Shown: positions 30,801 through 34,729 of the stretch, one piece after another
How positions within the stretch are numbered: position 1 is the stretch's first letter
Layout of the letters: each line of letters starts with the position of its first letter
From: Stieleria magnilauensis
Lineage (GTDB): Bacteria > Planctomycetota > Planctomycetia > Pirellulales > Pirellulaceae
Direction: 5' to 3'
DNA length: 64,000 nt
NCBI GenBank assembly: GCA_007753675.1
Contig: CP036432.1
Location: forward strand, 8,558,233-8,622,232
The notes under the pieces: model-generated
The model's input: the letters and a program-made list of their open reading frames with translations, nothing else
Database searches by the model: none
What the model was told of the DNA's origin: nothing
Made by a program: the position numbers and the translations under genes

Positions 30801-33277
30801 CGTTTGACCCGCATGCCGACGCTGCCGTCTTCGTTTTTGAAGGGCTCGAATTTGAGCGGAATGGCCGAGTCGGAAAAGTCAAAGGTCAGCGTCGAACCGG
30901 ATTGTCGTTCCGTTGAGGTGTCAAAGTGCAGGTCTTTCCAGCGATTGCCGATCTGGACGGTTTGGTTGCCCGTTCCCGTGACCACCGTCTTCACCGCCGT
31001 CCCCAATCCGCCTTCGGTGTGGAGCTGATTGCCCACGTGATCGCTGGCCGCGATTTGTTCGGATTTCACCTCGAACGTGAAATCAGTGGTCGTGCGGCTG
31101 AAGTCGAGTTTATCGGTGCGGAAATCCAGCAAGCCGGTGGTGAGGGTGTCGTTGCCAAATCCGTCTTCGAATTCGAAGGTGTCTTCGCCACCGTTGCCGG
31201 CCAACGTGTCATCGCCCGCGCCGCCGACGATCGTGTCATCACCGCTTCCGCCGTCGAGACTGTCGTCGCCCTGGCCGCCGAGCAACACGTCGTCACCGGA
31301 GTCGCCACGGATTTGGTCGTCGCCAGCTTCGCCAGACACATAGTCATCATCATCGCCGCCGTGGAGCACGTCGGCACCGGCATCGCCGATGACGGCATCG
31401 TTGCCATCGCCACCGTTTAGATCGCTGCCAGTCGTCTCGGCAAACAAAAAGTCTTCGCCGCTTCCGCCGGTGACCGCAACGACGTTGTTGACCGTTCCGC
31501 CGACGGCCGGGAAGTCGCCCGCGTCGGCCCCGATCGAAAACCGCACGCCCGAGGGATTCGTCGAAAACAACTGGGGAAACGCGGCGGTGATCGCGTCGAT
31601 GGCCGCGGCGTCTTGGGGATCCAAGTTCCCGTCTGCCTCGCTGCTCGGCGGATCGTCCGGGACATACAGGTATTTCGCGCCGCCGGTTCCGCCGTCGAAG
31701 TCACCAGCCAGCCGGGCGTCTCGTTCCACCGTGACTTCGTCGCGAGCTTGGGTGCCGATGATGCTGCGAACATTCGTCACCCAGAGCTTCTTGCCCGACT
31801 CAAACGTGACCGTAACGTTGTTGTGCACGGGGCGACCAGAATCGTGTTTGGCGAGCGTGATTTTGACCTTGCTGGTCAGCCGGGACAGATCCAACACCGC
31901 CGTCGGATCCTCGCTGGGCATCAGCGGATTGCCGATCGTGAGCGTCTTGTTGAAGAATCCGTCGACGGCCAGTGAGTCACCGAACGCGTCAAGCACGACG
32001 ATGGTGTTGGTCCCCGATCCGGCAATGATCCGTTCGATGTGGTTGCTCGCTGCAACTTCATGAACCTGGCCATTTTCTGCCGGCGTGGTGACTTGGATAA
32101 ATTTCAACGGATTGCCAAGTGTGATCGCTAGGTCCGTCGTGACTTTCGAGAAGTAGAGGGTGTCGCTTCCTTCGCTGGCAGCCTCGTCGACTCGGTCTCT
32201 GCCCCAGCCTTCGGCGGGTGAGTTGGCTGCGAAATAGTAATTGTCATCGCCGGGGCCTCCTTCCAAGGTATCGTTTCCGACACTGAAGTCGGCCGCCGGA
32301 TCGGACGAATCGTGGTCACCGAAGAGCTTGTCGGCCCCGGGACCGCCGTACAATTCGTCATCGCCCGCATCTCCGAATAGCGCGTCGTCCCCGTCGTCAC
32401 CGGAGGCGATGTCGTTTCCGGGACCTCCGAAGATTTGGTCATTCCCGGCACCGCCCAACAGCGCCGCGGCTTCGAAACCGAACAGTCCTGGAATCCGATC
32501 ATTGCCATCGCCGCCCAGTAGGGTGTCGTCACCGGCGTCACCACGCAGACCATCGACGAGGTCACCGCCGACGATGCGGTCGTTGCCCTTGCCGCCGCGC
32601 AGATCATTCTCGTTGGTATCCGATCGCGCGGTGAGCGTATCGTTTCCACGCCCACCGACGATTTCGATGTTCCCATCCAAGACGTCAAATCGAACGCCCG
32701 CCGAACTCGTGGTCGGGCTGGCATTCAGGTCCAAGGTCACCGGCTTGTTCACGCCGCTGGCAAACAACTTGTTCGGGTTGGCATAGTCGCTGGTGTAAGC
32801 CAACACGATCCGGTCCGGCGAAACCGGAAAGCCCTCGCGGCCGTTCCCCAGAATGGCTCCCTGGTCCAGTGTCGCGCCCTGTTCGACGATGAAAACGTTT
32901 TCCATCGGGCCGGGCACAAGATGCTCGACGTGGGTCGCTGTGGCCTTCTTGCCGCTGGCGCTGGTCACTTCCACGCGGTTCTTGGGCTGAATCCGGAAGG
33001 TCAGGTTTTCTGTGACGTTGCGAAAGTCCAGCGTGTCCAGGGACCCGGCCGCGGCGGCGAACTCGTTGATGTTCGTTCCGCTCCAGTCGGCGGTGCCAAA
33101 TTCATAAACGTCGTTGCCCGCGGCGGGTGCGAAGATCTTGTTCTCCGGGCCGACCGCATTGACCGCCAGCAGTCGCCGAGGTTCAAGCGACTCGATGCTG
33201 CTTTGAAACACGCGTCGCCGCTGATCCGTCGCGCGCCTGCGTTGCACACGTCGCCTGGTTGTTGCTCGTTGATCCAT
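12878..33277 (-). CDS. Giant LEPR-x-LL / RTX-repeat surface protein (6,799 residues)
   Basis: This single uninterrupted frame of 20.4 kb starts at ATG 33277. The N-terminus is Arg-rich and carries LEPRRLLA at residues 31-38, the planctomycete LEPR-x-LL secretion-associated motif. RTX-type GGxGxDxxx Ca-binding nonapeptides occur in four blocks (about residues 202-322, 602-714, 3257-3431 and 3831-3894). Two metzincin-like modules at about 1582 (LLSVLVHEIGMLLQH) and 1734 (LLHVIMHEMGRSIGL) lack the second zinc His of HExxH. A glycine-rich, PGRS-like region spans about 5481-5837. YVTN-type propeller segments (about 6080-6230 and 6430-6550) flank a proprotein-convertase P-domain (about 6266-6369). 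The C-terminus has two EF-hand/dockerin-like units (DxDGDxDxDGQDYGRFG). A secreted or cell-surface adhesin or matrix protein is inferred. Nothing shows an active enzyme. Confidence 0.93.
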   Translation of the reverse strand: MDQRATTRRRVQRRRATDQRRRVFQSSIESLEPRRLLAVNAVGPENKIFAPAAGNDVYEFGTADWSGTNINEFAAAAGSLDTLDFRNVTENLTFRIQPKNRVEVTSASGKKATATHVEHLVPGPMENVFIVEQGATLDQGAILGNGREGFPVSPDRIVLAYTSDYANPNKLFASGVNKPVTLDLNASPTTSSAGVRFDVLDGNIEIVGGRGNDTLTARSDTNENDLRGGKGNDRIVGGDLVDGLRGDAGDDTLLGGDGNDRIPGLFGFEAAALLGGAGNDQIFGGPGNDIASGDDGDDALFGDAGDDELYGGPGADKLFGDHDSSDPAADFSVGNDTLEGGPGDDNYYFAANSPAEGWGRDRVDEAASEGSDTLYFSKVTTDLAITLGNPLKFIQVTTPAENGQVHEVAASNHIERIIAGSGTNTIVVLDAFGDSLAVDGFFNKTLTIGNPLMPSEDPTAVLDLSRLTSKVKITLAKHDSGRPVHNNVTVTFESGKKLWVTNVRSIIGTQARDEVTVERDARLAGDFDGGTGGAKYLYVPDDPPSSEADGNLDPQDAAAIDAITAAFPQLFSTNPSGVRFSIGADAGDFPAVGGTVNNVVAVTGGSGEDFLFAETTGSDLNGGDGNDAVIGDAGADVLHGGDDDDYVSGEAGDDQIRGDSGDDVLLGGQGDDSLDGGSGDDTIVGGAGDDTLAGNGGEDTFEFEDGFGNDTLTTGLLDFRTDKLDFSRTTTDFTFEVKSEQIAASDHVGNQLHTEGGLGTAVKTVVTGTGNQTVQIGNRWKDLHFDTSTERQSGSTLTFDFSDSAIPLKFEPFKNEDGSVGMRVKRGQLLTDTIESILPTQIDDYFFDRYADSIWISHVDADTTIISGVNENTYLHEIDVDFPGNLVLKDGFRYRPIPRTELSIPNGLNVGHTVDITNGIYNLSNLADLRTGTVNGLDLQLDPAGTRRITGVEYVGGFNKLYGNSQSNRFVHERPLPGLHMIAGGAGPDTYSFTNFWGAGAIVDYPDLEINGEPIPESIDTLDFSRMVGSLVVDVYSYDRAVDAFDATRDSISGANEPFFEGPVAPNLNTNLVVVRDVTPDAVLNQWLGDPETGPITDFLRDKASILFAMDIESLQGPELGNMTVRFHGDATLRGTINSGNNGTVTLDYSDYTGDVPDAGPPLDPTVDVLADEKVLGSVVDGDRHPFLEELLNKVQTYSLDGDILPPSFAAAATSSGRASGVGGHRLQGLTTVFDVTKVFGYDNPVSGFIEDFGVSGLTKVIGSKHGDSLISNNLQIEFVATQGDTVKGVLNLFESGVDKNLTIDIDTHSVTYQPAATPEDFLTWDDGFDVVSGQGDDTLIGSSGDNVFYFAATDSAGWGHDVLRSNATASQTDHAVGRDTIDLTRIPRDWTYEIVTSGADVVFQFTDGGGTTLPHTITIEPNQKFDLRIRDQNGTIAADQWPIQVYVPTPGSVSGPLSSVGVSGRLSTAIANPIGALPSELVHQALLAFNGKTLRLVDNDGGETLVGLTAGLAESSDTSEIRSDSGQVLLVSDNLPFLIRDLPDGQLSDRNHSGDVLIDHTGGDFGWDVTGSATVQAGRMDLLSVLVHEIGMLLQHTPTQTELAPGVASRNVGATITIDPLANDQPPLVASEAPATQLDDSTDLTPIIAEAVSRWQNVVGGYTVIAGGGATISVETPTVVIGHLPLGELSRTLPDGTIQIDPTAAGHGWFVDPSPTTNVVLDSDRIDLLHVIMHEMGRSIGLGSDASTAALMHETISPGTRIDPPTDQHVVSAATADQAKLEIGLEAFAGWVAGANNGESLANRFVEALSPRVSIPLLGSLSVADVFGIDLDGTAFASDLQTGLRNDILTPIQNAFANATVGNEVTNVTLAGLDQIDFAAGNNPMSFIATVDLSTFDFNQTIAINFDELRLGGLNPSDFGFNVNSATPPVLNVSAGIDLTFQFGIDSSGQFYVDSPSLVAELQVDTGRDVDGNLVPFDLGVSLGPIGLSIVGGTAEIGGWMILETNERLSYRDLINGTSLAGQLLPRLGSDSIVDINLPIQLNGFLSGLNDDGLAIQARGTFGETVGTLDSLVSGIRFDVPELSDILQLRGVSLDAILNGIIAGLDKLVDEDPVNGSLIGRKIPGLNQSAMELFGDGTDDFIVGLKNAIEGVRDNAGSHLASVADDLNDAVSEFFGEPVEPFTITYQDSNFLIDFALERLLVDKQFDFSVDLNALFQDEIQDFVDNSPLLDGVTVDLDALDVRLGDSDGQIKLDVTGSGGIRFGFGYDLSDVLNPVSYFTDASEVFVSATAGLSQPVDLDVRLDLADLIGQSENTSLGTIGFSIKQATAEIDVRASYGLQDNDEGRHEVGQISADDLEISVAGRADLSLPVYLGDDIPVGGTTEDNDDNGFGDNVLHVGVSMESQGFSGGDFDYDLSGPGVKELFGLGAMINDPQHLLDGLEQLFAGLNSDLDAKFAELGLPLAGDALKDAASFVAALEDDLLGIKQGVPNAGGFYYYGDAGYDARLGAALESAIANDETVLDLVRAELFKLVSKLGDGALMVPDLDSKGRLQFDGEGRLLLKHIQTPEDIGLTIRDDAVQFNLVLSGKVFEDITVPLTFDASVPGLGLRSEDDSAITIQMDYVFGFGFGLSSGDWFYVDTNGVTDSGAEFSLELSATLAPGASLTGELGFLQVQIDEIDDADGSSGLRGRFEIDLQDGDGNGRWAPLKLESLGIQGRLVADANVDLDATVQLPEANGLQLPNLTTTLHYDQLFAEIEFGTGGSSATFGGSPIIEFADVKLDLGEFITGFVGPVISEVARVTEPLEPIMSVLTDDIPLLKSLGASQTSLLDIAKVVLGPTKFAPVAKGVEAIAAVVELVDSVEAFLNDSQGESLIIDFGSFKIGDEVRSPGGSGTPSTDRAKDTTSQLDQSTNPKTKRVTEKIGTTKGSIEFPLLTDPFAAFGLLLGKDVDLFKYEMPGLNLNFQYGKSFPIFAGLNARLGGRVQADTDFIFGFDTSGIRQWKEEGNYAITEAETIFQGFYVDDQVTFNGDGSIRSDLPEVTLSSTITAGASVGIAGLIEAGVEGGIRADVGFDLNDVPDPAIAGVDVYDGKLRFSELDQRLDQGVQCLFDTTGRLSTFLDAFFWVGLDLGIFGKVTVFEARKTFFSAVLAEFNFSCPNPNATIASQTDEVVTLKYEPGPGEPVDPNRGEKYLVEQKMVDATPGDPTDNTQHLRIVVRSRGNREEFDPATVSKLFIAGTPNDDEYIISADVTAAIEIHGGAGNDTIEVHSSLGASRTLFGGAGHDTIIGSDEADLIDGGAGDDVLGGMGGDDSISGGSGNDLIGGGEGDDTLDGGSGDDAITGDGGEDFIVGGEGEDRIDGGDGNDEIYGDVISIAGDGTTTVEPAGEQDFLLGGRGDDVIWGQGGPDTITGGPDVDTLRGNHGEDTFEWMVGDGTDALILGGQSTKTVDGEIVEDLDTIRLISIEDRIDDTVTIAPSLANPVDVMLSYQSELLPDQFQTDTFLLQQFQRVIIRLEAGADSVTLDDVTSTTLQNVDVDFGTGEILEFVPVTEPLKTGETLIEDGSNLAQIFSLDDPFDADTTTATSFYRRTFEGGSYDFEADGTPTLTEQTLPDGQVALVQSHSGGTAVLSNGEPIFVTFETRAKIDYRQVRRVFDASQTLDEGMSTDATTEPFRRQQLSAGASYRYDAGGAPILGSLTEDSTLIFFQEIDGDGVVDEAGQPVWEMDSESIPALFELRNVERSRQRSIPVFDPDGNPLLDSQGNAIEEVFITPEYGIDFDTDTLRLRGTAGEDSITVRSDDQTISGSIENSIQFSISNASVERGDQLIIETFAGDDKIDAGDISASLVELSMFAGDGHDVLIGTPFVDTLDGGLGDDLYTGGRGVDVFLDAGGANTLFESRDANFILSDASLTIAELAPSVVGETQRGVVLEETEPMAIFSSVSLFGFDLVSGNEPTDVNRFVVDGFSGDATFDGGIGSDIYEISLNVTVAGTSDSILRIEDTGASGLDELTVVGTHDDDVLRLGGGAIQRYLPQQGDSLDSLFAVLTQFTTDLVVRSPQLATLYRQEVQYFTTELVTLRGLAGDDLFITDDTATEMSIYGDDGSDRFFIGNILSTKTFNHPTLGVIDVVDQITDGVSFPTSFYGGSGNDYFEVNHNLAEISLFGEAGDDIFFIQAHLTTNEAGDEGQPLSLNTVNVISAAGENDTLSYVRNAQVNVDGGDGIDTLVILGTQVDDEFIVFTEEIDGEPVQRIFGAGLVVPEIKNVERLIILTGAGDDRIYVYGTLAELEIQINTGSGDDQVFLGGGQRGLDILIPESTYTRINRIPQPDIITTESYLIRPAYSYSKIIGYGIPLFKLFPIYTRVYVSARYGTRTIRTPQADLLVPEQITVPAYSETITMPEARHLGRLDGPVIVDGNRFAGGDQLIIDNTLSHLDGDNDGQVDGSGLGVLQRKVIETRSLTTNLAILEPIVPVGISAALLENAVSNKIRDLHRIRQTGLIDQMLANPGLETSLRFLPGVAIQEFASLAEFQSFATNHPFDVVVTDGVVSIAEDAMLSSSIGVMIEVDYAVDGDVEEIRLFTTSGFDLNLPNAFVTGFLLEDETEFDAIDGLASAFGVYYTGIASLELRLGASQDNLLIRDTAEGVSNTLTDSGGTNQFTVHATSGPVDFSTSGGVNLWTIGKEGQRADITEAFTIQATGVDDEVFFDAALSALPSDVRIESDRVSGLDADGVRYDSSVERVRVHTGSPADHVQLSVGAVPNTIDLSTQQYFVEGGGGDNQLTIDVDGAFVADNEAYKWIEANGFAIEVNQTNVPVEARHPWLITGSGVSAVPITQTIRPSRRLIASSSATSMTLVTPASQVYVPQTPDYWGETTVRFTGDTAETTVGTPGLTNIPWFPSSLSDIDSPLIIDSGSLPATVLLDDRHDDARSTKVGWFSGDTFRGFGGSNVTIRSAAGAPSPAVTFLGADKIDYDLIIDAPLLASSIQLGQGRDNVRLTDPNELLQLFLGDGDDRLVADRVNASITVEGGRGRDQFVLDQSELDVAITDGSFDVDAGQVVVGWGQLAGGWTSQVRLADFEDYEGRLGTGDDVFHFASGLDAPVRFGGGEGNDEFRITSSHPTGLQLFGDAGNDVVSVGMNPLPTADLFDDVWFGVETVALDDQTSSQPTAWVRHSDGSVSARRMDTTDPAVTVFHADPDTRIRISGGAAADTLAVEAADSAAAPDGRLLGPTIDLNPVSLLIGDSARMVYPSVGQRIGFDSLVSDVTQYTEGGLQFSASGTSPTLGAAVGMGNAALVENVTITNPTDGMGFGVFAVDVWQTDHEQLIRWAGLTIDSSLVVSEMRIPAGQGFVRKSLPSSFSGLKSLELQSDGVTMDNLQYAIVPESYALPITPMLTPIASSRQVDIDTAALTLAGSSSIFNRTRFYAEHIADGTIAQFRFAGDLYLPDNSVVRVVGSRARGVSFYVAGDIYIGDNVVFEFAATEDSPGPGGGTRGEAGSSGFGGEGGFGGENGYGGGGGFGALFDDFTPGEEGEFGKIAFAGDPGFQGTAGEPGESGQAGINGGNPGLFGAGGRDGFGGGEGIAGTEGDGGEGGDSVEVEGSDGRNAFDGRNGFHGTAGEAGLNGENGVAGVDATLARTVPLDALIITGGGGGAGGGGGGGAGGGGGGGGGGAGGGGGGGGAVGGFLDDEGEIEYPYNEGGEGGYGGDGGFGGDGGEGTEGGYGGDGGNGGGALEIIAAGRVVFAPDHDANQLGTSVSIAGSDGTPGELADAIQVGYLGEVGYSGDEGFEGNYEDDSIPFLPGNGGDGGNGGDGGKGGNGGKGGDGGAGSGGAAGSVKWFASSLNLTADVLIDASGGLNGRGVPSDHGRILIGSNTAVVDPVLVSGNGTISRFDGTAQPGLISRSNPFVQGSPLTPRIPDVLGGAEAFGLLTEFNADDFDAFRDLAGTDAIVGILRLDQLDTDRDETTNEDFVGYDVLVVANLTHQYLADPRLIVNGGAGATTVPLALGGRQIDPAFGGAAGTGPGGAHVLNALPARSVWITLVPEGDVDLTASVAGASNVVDNQILAAGQMATLSGDVLRVNDVTDQFDAIALSPNGDTLYAVSAADDSLFVIDAVDGTLRQSLRDGVNGINILGGASDVLISPDGQNLYVTAADEGRVAILNRDTASGQVTLVGSIAVSVSLDDPIFEISGDGETIIVGSGSFVTLSRAADGSLTTVIETTPLGSETAAAFVTDSTDSESRVLTTDSTGTLRVSRLTVPVITDLDVTVQIDNADMDELDVFLIAPNGRSVRLFDDVGGSRDSRTVTLSDQASRSILAYTGSGTYRPEQSLSVLNGLTLDGNWRLIVTDDDNSADFSRTFFRSWSLRATTQFGRVFVASENPNLTIGSGFTFAGTVYSDVSFSSGVDLQYLTELAVATSAGVTDLAVTASATGQFIYTASPVADEVRVYRRDETSGQIQAVQTIRDGDAGAGGLLDVDQIELSTDASVAVLTSRDQNTIATYAIDPATGELSMLHAVTVEMAGDDVSIGTSDLAVSESDLYLATHSGIRRTGFDSTSTQTAGFQTEFENIESISIAAVGDSFTVDTLPPAPAGLAWDVIRQTEQVRLELVDMVDVMSRSLGTGAQRSTVNQLELIFDGAVDIDADAFLVQRRGDQPVAVDTSHTVVTDLDGNTVVTLSFSGDSTRSGGALVDGNYQLTVDPSKVRRAGTSAEFDGDGDGVAGGALQFGATEADSFFALYGDTDGDRDVDGQDYGRFGLAFLTSEGQPGYNEALDSDGDGDIDGQDYGRFGQRFLRSLPF
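12884..13070 (-). other. C-terminal EF-hand/dockerin-like pair of the giant protein
   Basis: Two near-identical units, GDTDGDRDVDGQDYGRFG and DSDGDGDIDGQDYGRFG, end the giant protein and are separated by about 20 residues. The spacing of Asp residues fits Ca-binding loops. The second copy is followed almost at once by the stop. Such tails occur widely in planctomycete exported proteins and may bind calcium or a partner. Confidence 0.75.
15768..16835 (-). repeat. Glycine-rich (PGRS/collagen-like) low-complexity tract in the giant gene
   Basis: Around 355 residues are dominated by GGxGG, GxxGxxG and long poly-Gly runs broken by Ala; the densest part lies at about 16220-16340. Parts have collagen-like G-E-P-G triplets (about 16600-16660). 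The tract carries Glu and Asp but almost no Cys. Because of its codon pattern it leaves long open frames on the opposite strand, which are not genes. Such repeats are prone to length variation. Confidence 0.85.
21597..21785 (-). repeat. RTX Ca-binding block 4 (short) of the giant protein
   Basis: The short block at residues about 3831-3894 includes GDDKIDAG, GDGHDVLIG, GGLGDDLYTGGRGVDVF. It is followed by non-repeat beta-rich sequence. Confidence 0.7.
22985..23507 (-). repeat. RTX Ca-binding nonapeptide block 3 of the giant protein
   Basis: This is the longest RTX block: about 15 tandem GGxGxDxxx units (for example GGAGDDVLGGMGGDDSISGG) at residues about 3257-3431. RTX repeats fold into Ca-stabilised parallel beta-rolls outside the cell. 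Shorter blocks lie at 32311-32672, 31137-31470 and 21597-21785. Confidence 0.85.
31137..31470 (-). repeat. RTX Ca-binding block 2 of the giant protein
   Basis: About nine GGxGxDxxx units, including GGDGNDAVIGDAGADVLHGG and GGQGDDSLDGGSGDDTIVGG, lie at residues about 602-714. They end in FGNDTLTTG, a usual RTX block terminus. Confidence 0.8.
32311..32672 (-). repeat. RTX Ca-binding block 1 of the giant protein
   Basis: About eleven GGxGxDxxx units lie at residues about 202-322, near the N-terminus, ending GGPGADKLFGDHD. This is a Ca-binding beta-roll by family knowledge. Confidence 0.8.
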
Positions 33278-33688
33278 CTTCTTGGGGGGGGTGTGTGTCT
33301 AGGCTGTGTGGATTTCCCGGCCCGGAGTCTAGTGGTATGCCTCCCACCAAGGTGAGGCAGGTTGGTCGGATCAACCCCCATTTCCCGTGTGTTTTCGCGT
33401 GATCTCGCCATCATGTGGGACGATCGCGTAAGGTTGTGGTGAAGTGGGATTGGTCGTGGGAGGGGGTTGGCCGCCGGTCTCGATGGCAGGACCGCATTGC
33501 ACGTCTGCACCACTCCTGCGAGATCCCGGTGGCAAGCCCTTAACGAAATTTGGAAAAAGAAAACGGCTCCGTTGAACTACTTTCCCTTTCCCGTTTCGCT
33601 CCGCGCGGGCGGTGCGACGAGGGAACAACATTTGCACGCGATAAGCCTCGCTCGACATCTCTGCCCCCTAGACTGAGTGAGGTGAGTC
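33278..33688. other. Divergent intergenic region upstream of the giant gene
   Basis: This 411-base gap lies between the start of the giant gene (leftward) and a small rightward frame. It must hold the promoter of the giant gene. I see no clear sigma factor consensus. The giant start is preceded, on its strand, by a run of seven to eight C and then AAGAAG, a weak ribosome binding site. Confidence 0.5.
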
Positions 33689-33940
33689 ATGCGTGCTTAT
33701 TCTGATATGAACACCCACCGTCTTGAGAAGCTGGCGCGTGAGAAAGGAGTCGACTGTCAGATCAGAACGGTGGAGGCCCAAGAGGACGGTCGGTTTTTCG
33801 TGTTTGCCGTAGACGGTGTCCCGCTTCGACGTCCCGTCTCGCTCGGTTTCACCGTGGACCGTGCGATCCACACCTTGAACGTCGGATCGTGGCGGCGCTA
33901 CGCATTGGTCGGCGAGCCCACGACGCTGGCTTCTGCGTGA
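33689..33940 (+). CDS. Small hypothetical protein (83 residues)
   Basis: ATG at 33689 is preceded by GAGTGAGGTGAG, a plausible ribosome binding site. The product (MRAYSDMNTHRLEKLAREKG...) is charged, soluble and has no signal peptide or recognisable domain. It lies about 280 bases before the hydrogenase operon on the same strand, with no obvious link to it. I do not recognise the family. The case for coding rests on the RBS and ordinary composition only. Confidence 0.45.
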   Translation: MRAYSDMNTHRLEKLAREKGVDCQIRTVEAQEDGRFFVFAVDGVPLRRPVSLGFTVDRAIHTLNVGSWRRYALVGEPTTLASA

Positions 33941-34216
33941 CGATTGGGTGTGCGACTTGGCACGGGCGTGGTGGCATTTGAGTGCTGTGATCGCTGTGGC
34001 TGAGCGAATGGGCACACTCTAAAGCCGAAATGCTTCTCCGTTTCGGGACAAAATGCTTGGGAACAGGAGTTGCTATCGGTAGGCCTCGGTTAACCGTTCC
34101 TCTGCTGAGTGGTGAGAGCCCATGCATGAGAGGTGCGATCGAAACATCCATCGTGTTGAGAGGTCGACACTGAGAATGAATCCCGACAAGGCAACTCGAC
34201 CGATGGAGCGAAAACG

Positions 34217-34729
34217 ATGTTGATGGACCGTCCGGGAACCGAACGAACCGCCGTGGTCGCACCACCTGACGACGATAAACGTTGGAAGATCATCGATGTC
34301 ACGATGCGGCGCAATGGCTATTCGGGACATGCGTTGATCGAAACGTTGCACGCCGTGCAAAGTTGTTTCGGGTATCTGGAAGACCGTTCGCTACGCTACG
34401 TCGCGGTGTCGTTGCAACTGCCGCTGAGCAAGGTCTACGGGGTCGCGACGTTCTACCACCTGTTCACACTCAAACCACAAGGCGAGCACACCTGTGTGAT
34501 TTGCACCGGAACGGCTTGCTACATCAAAGGGTCTCGCGGTTTGGTGTCAGCGATCGAAGCGCGTTATGGCGTCAAGCCGGGCCAGACGACCGACGACAAT
34601 GTGTTGTCCGTGTTGAGCGCCCGCTGCATCGGTTCGTGTGGCGTGGCTCCGACCGTCGTCCTGGACGGAAACGTGTTGGGGGAACAGACGCCAGATGGCT
34701 TGATCGCCGAGCTTCAGGAGGTCATCTGA
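34217..34729 (+). CDS. hoxE: NAD-reducing [NiFe] hydrogenase diaphorase subunit HoxE (NuoE-like)
   Basis: The 170-residue protein of the 24-kDa NuoE family has a thioredoxin-fold [2Fe-2S] site. The ligands are visible as C-x4-C (Cys96, Cys101, in ICTGTACYIKG) and C-x3-C (Cys137, Cys141, in ARCIGSCG). The start of the fold, GYSGHALIETLHAVQSCFGYL, is also typical. In Hox complexes this subunit carries electrons in the NAD(H)-oxidoreducing module. The stop TGA is followed with no gap by the ATG of hoxF. An alternative start lies two codons downstream (ATG 34223). Confidence 0.93.
   Translation: MLMDRPGTERTAVVAPPDDDKRWKIIDVTMRRNGYSGHALIETLHAVQSCFGYLEDRSLRYVAVSLQLPLSKVYGVATFYHLFTLKPQGEHTCVICTGTACYIKGSRGLVSAIEARYGVKPGQTTDDNVLSVLSARCIGSCGVAPTVVLDGNVLGEQTPDGLIAELQEVI

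Noticed and set aside
33957..33972. Possible sigma-54 promoter before the hox operon (TTGGCACGGGCG)
   Set aside because: The -24 element is good but the -12 TTGC is missing at the required spacing, and it lies about 250 bases before hoxE.
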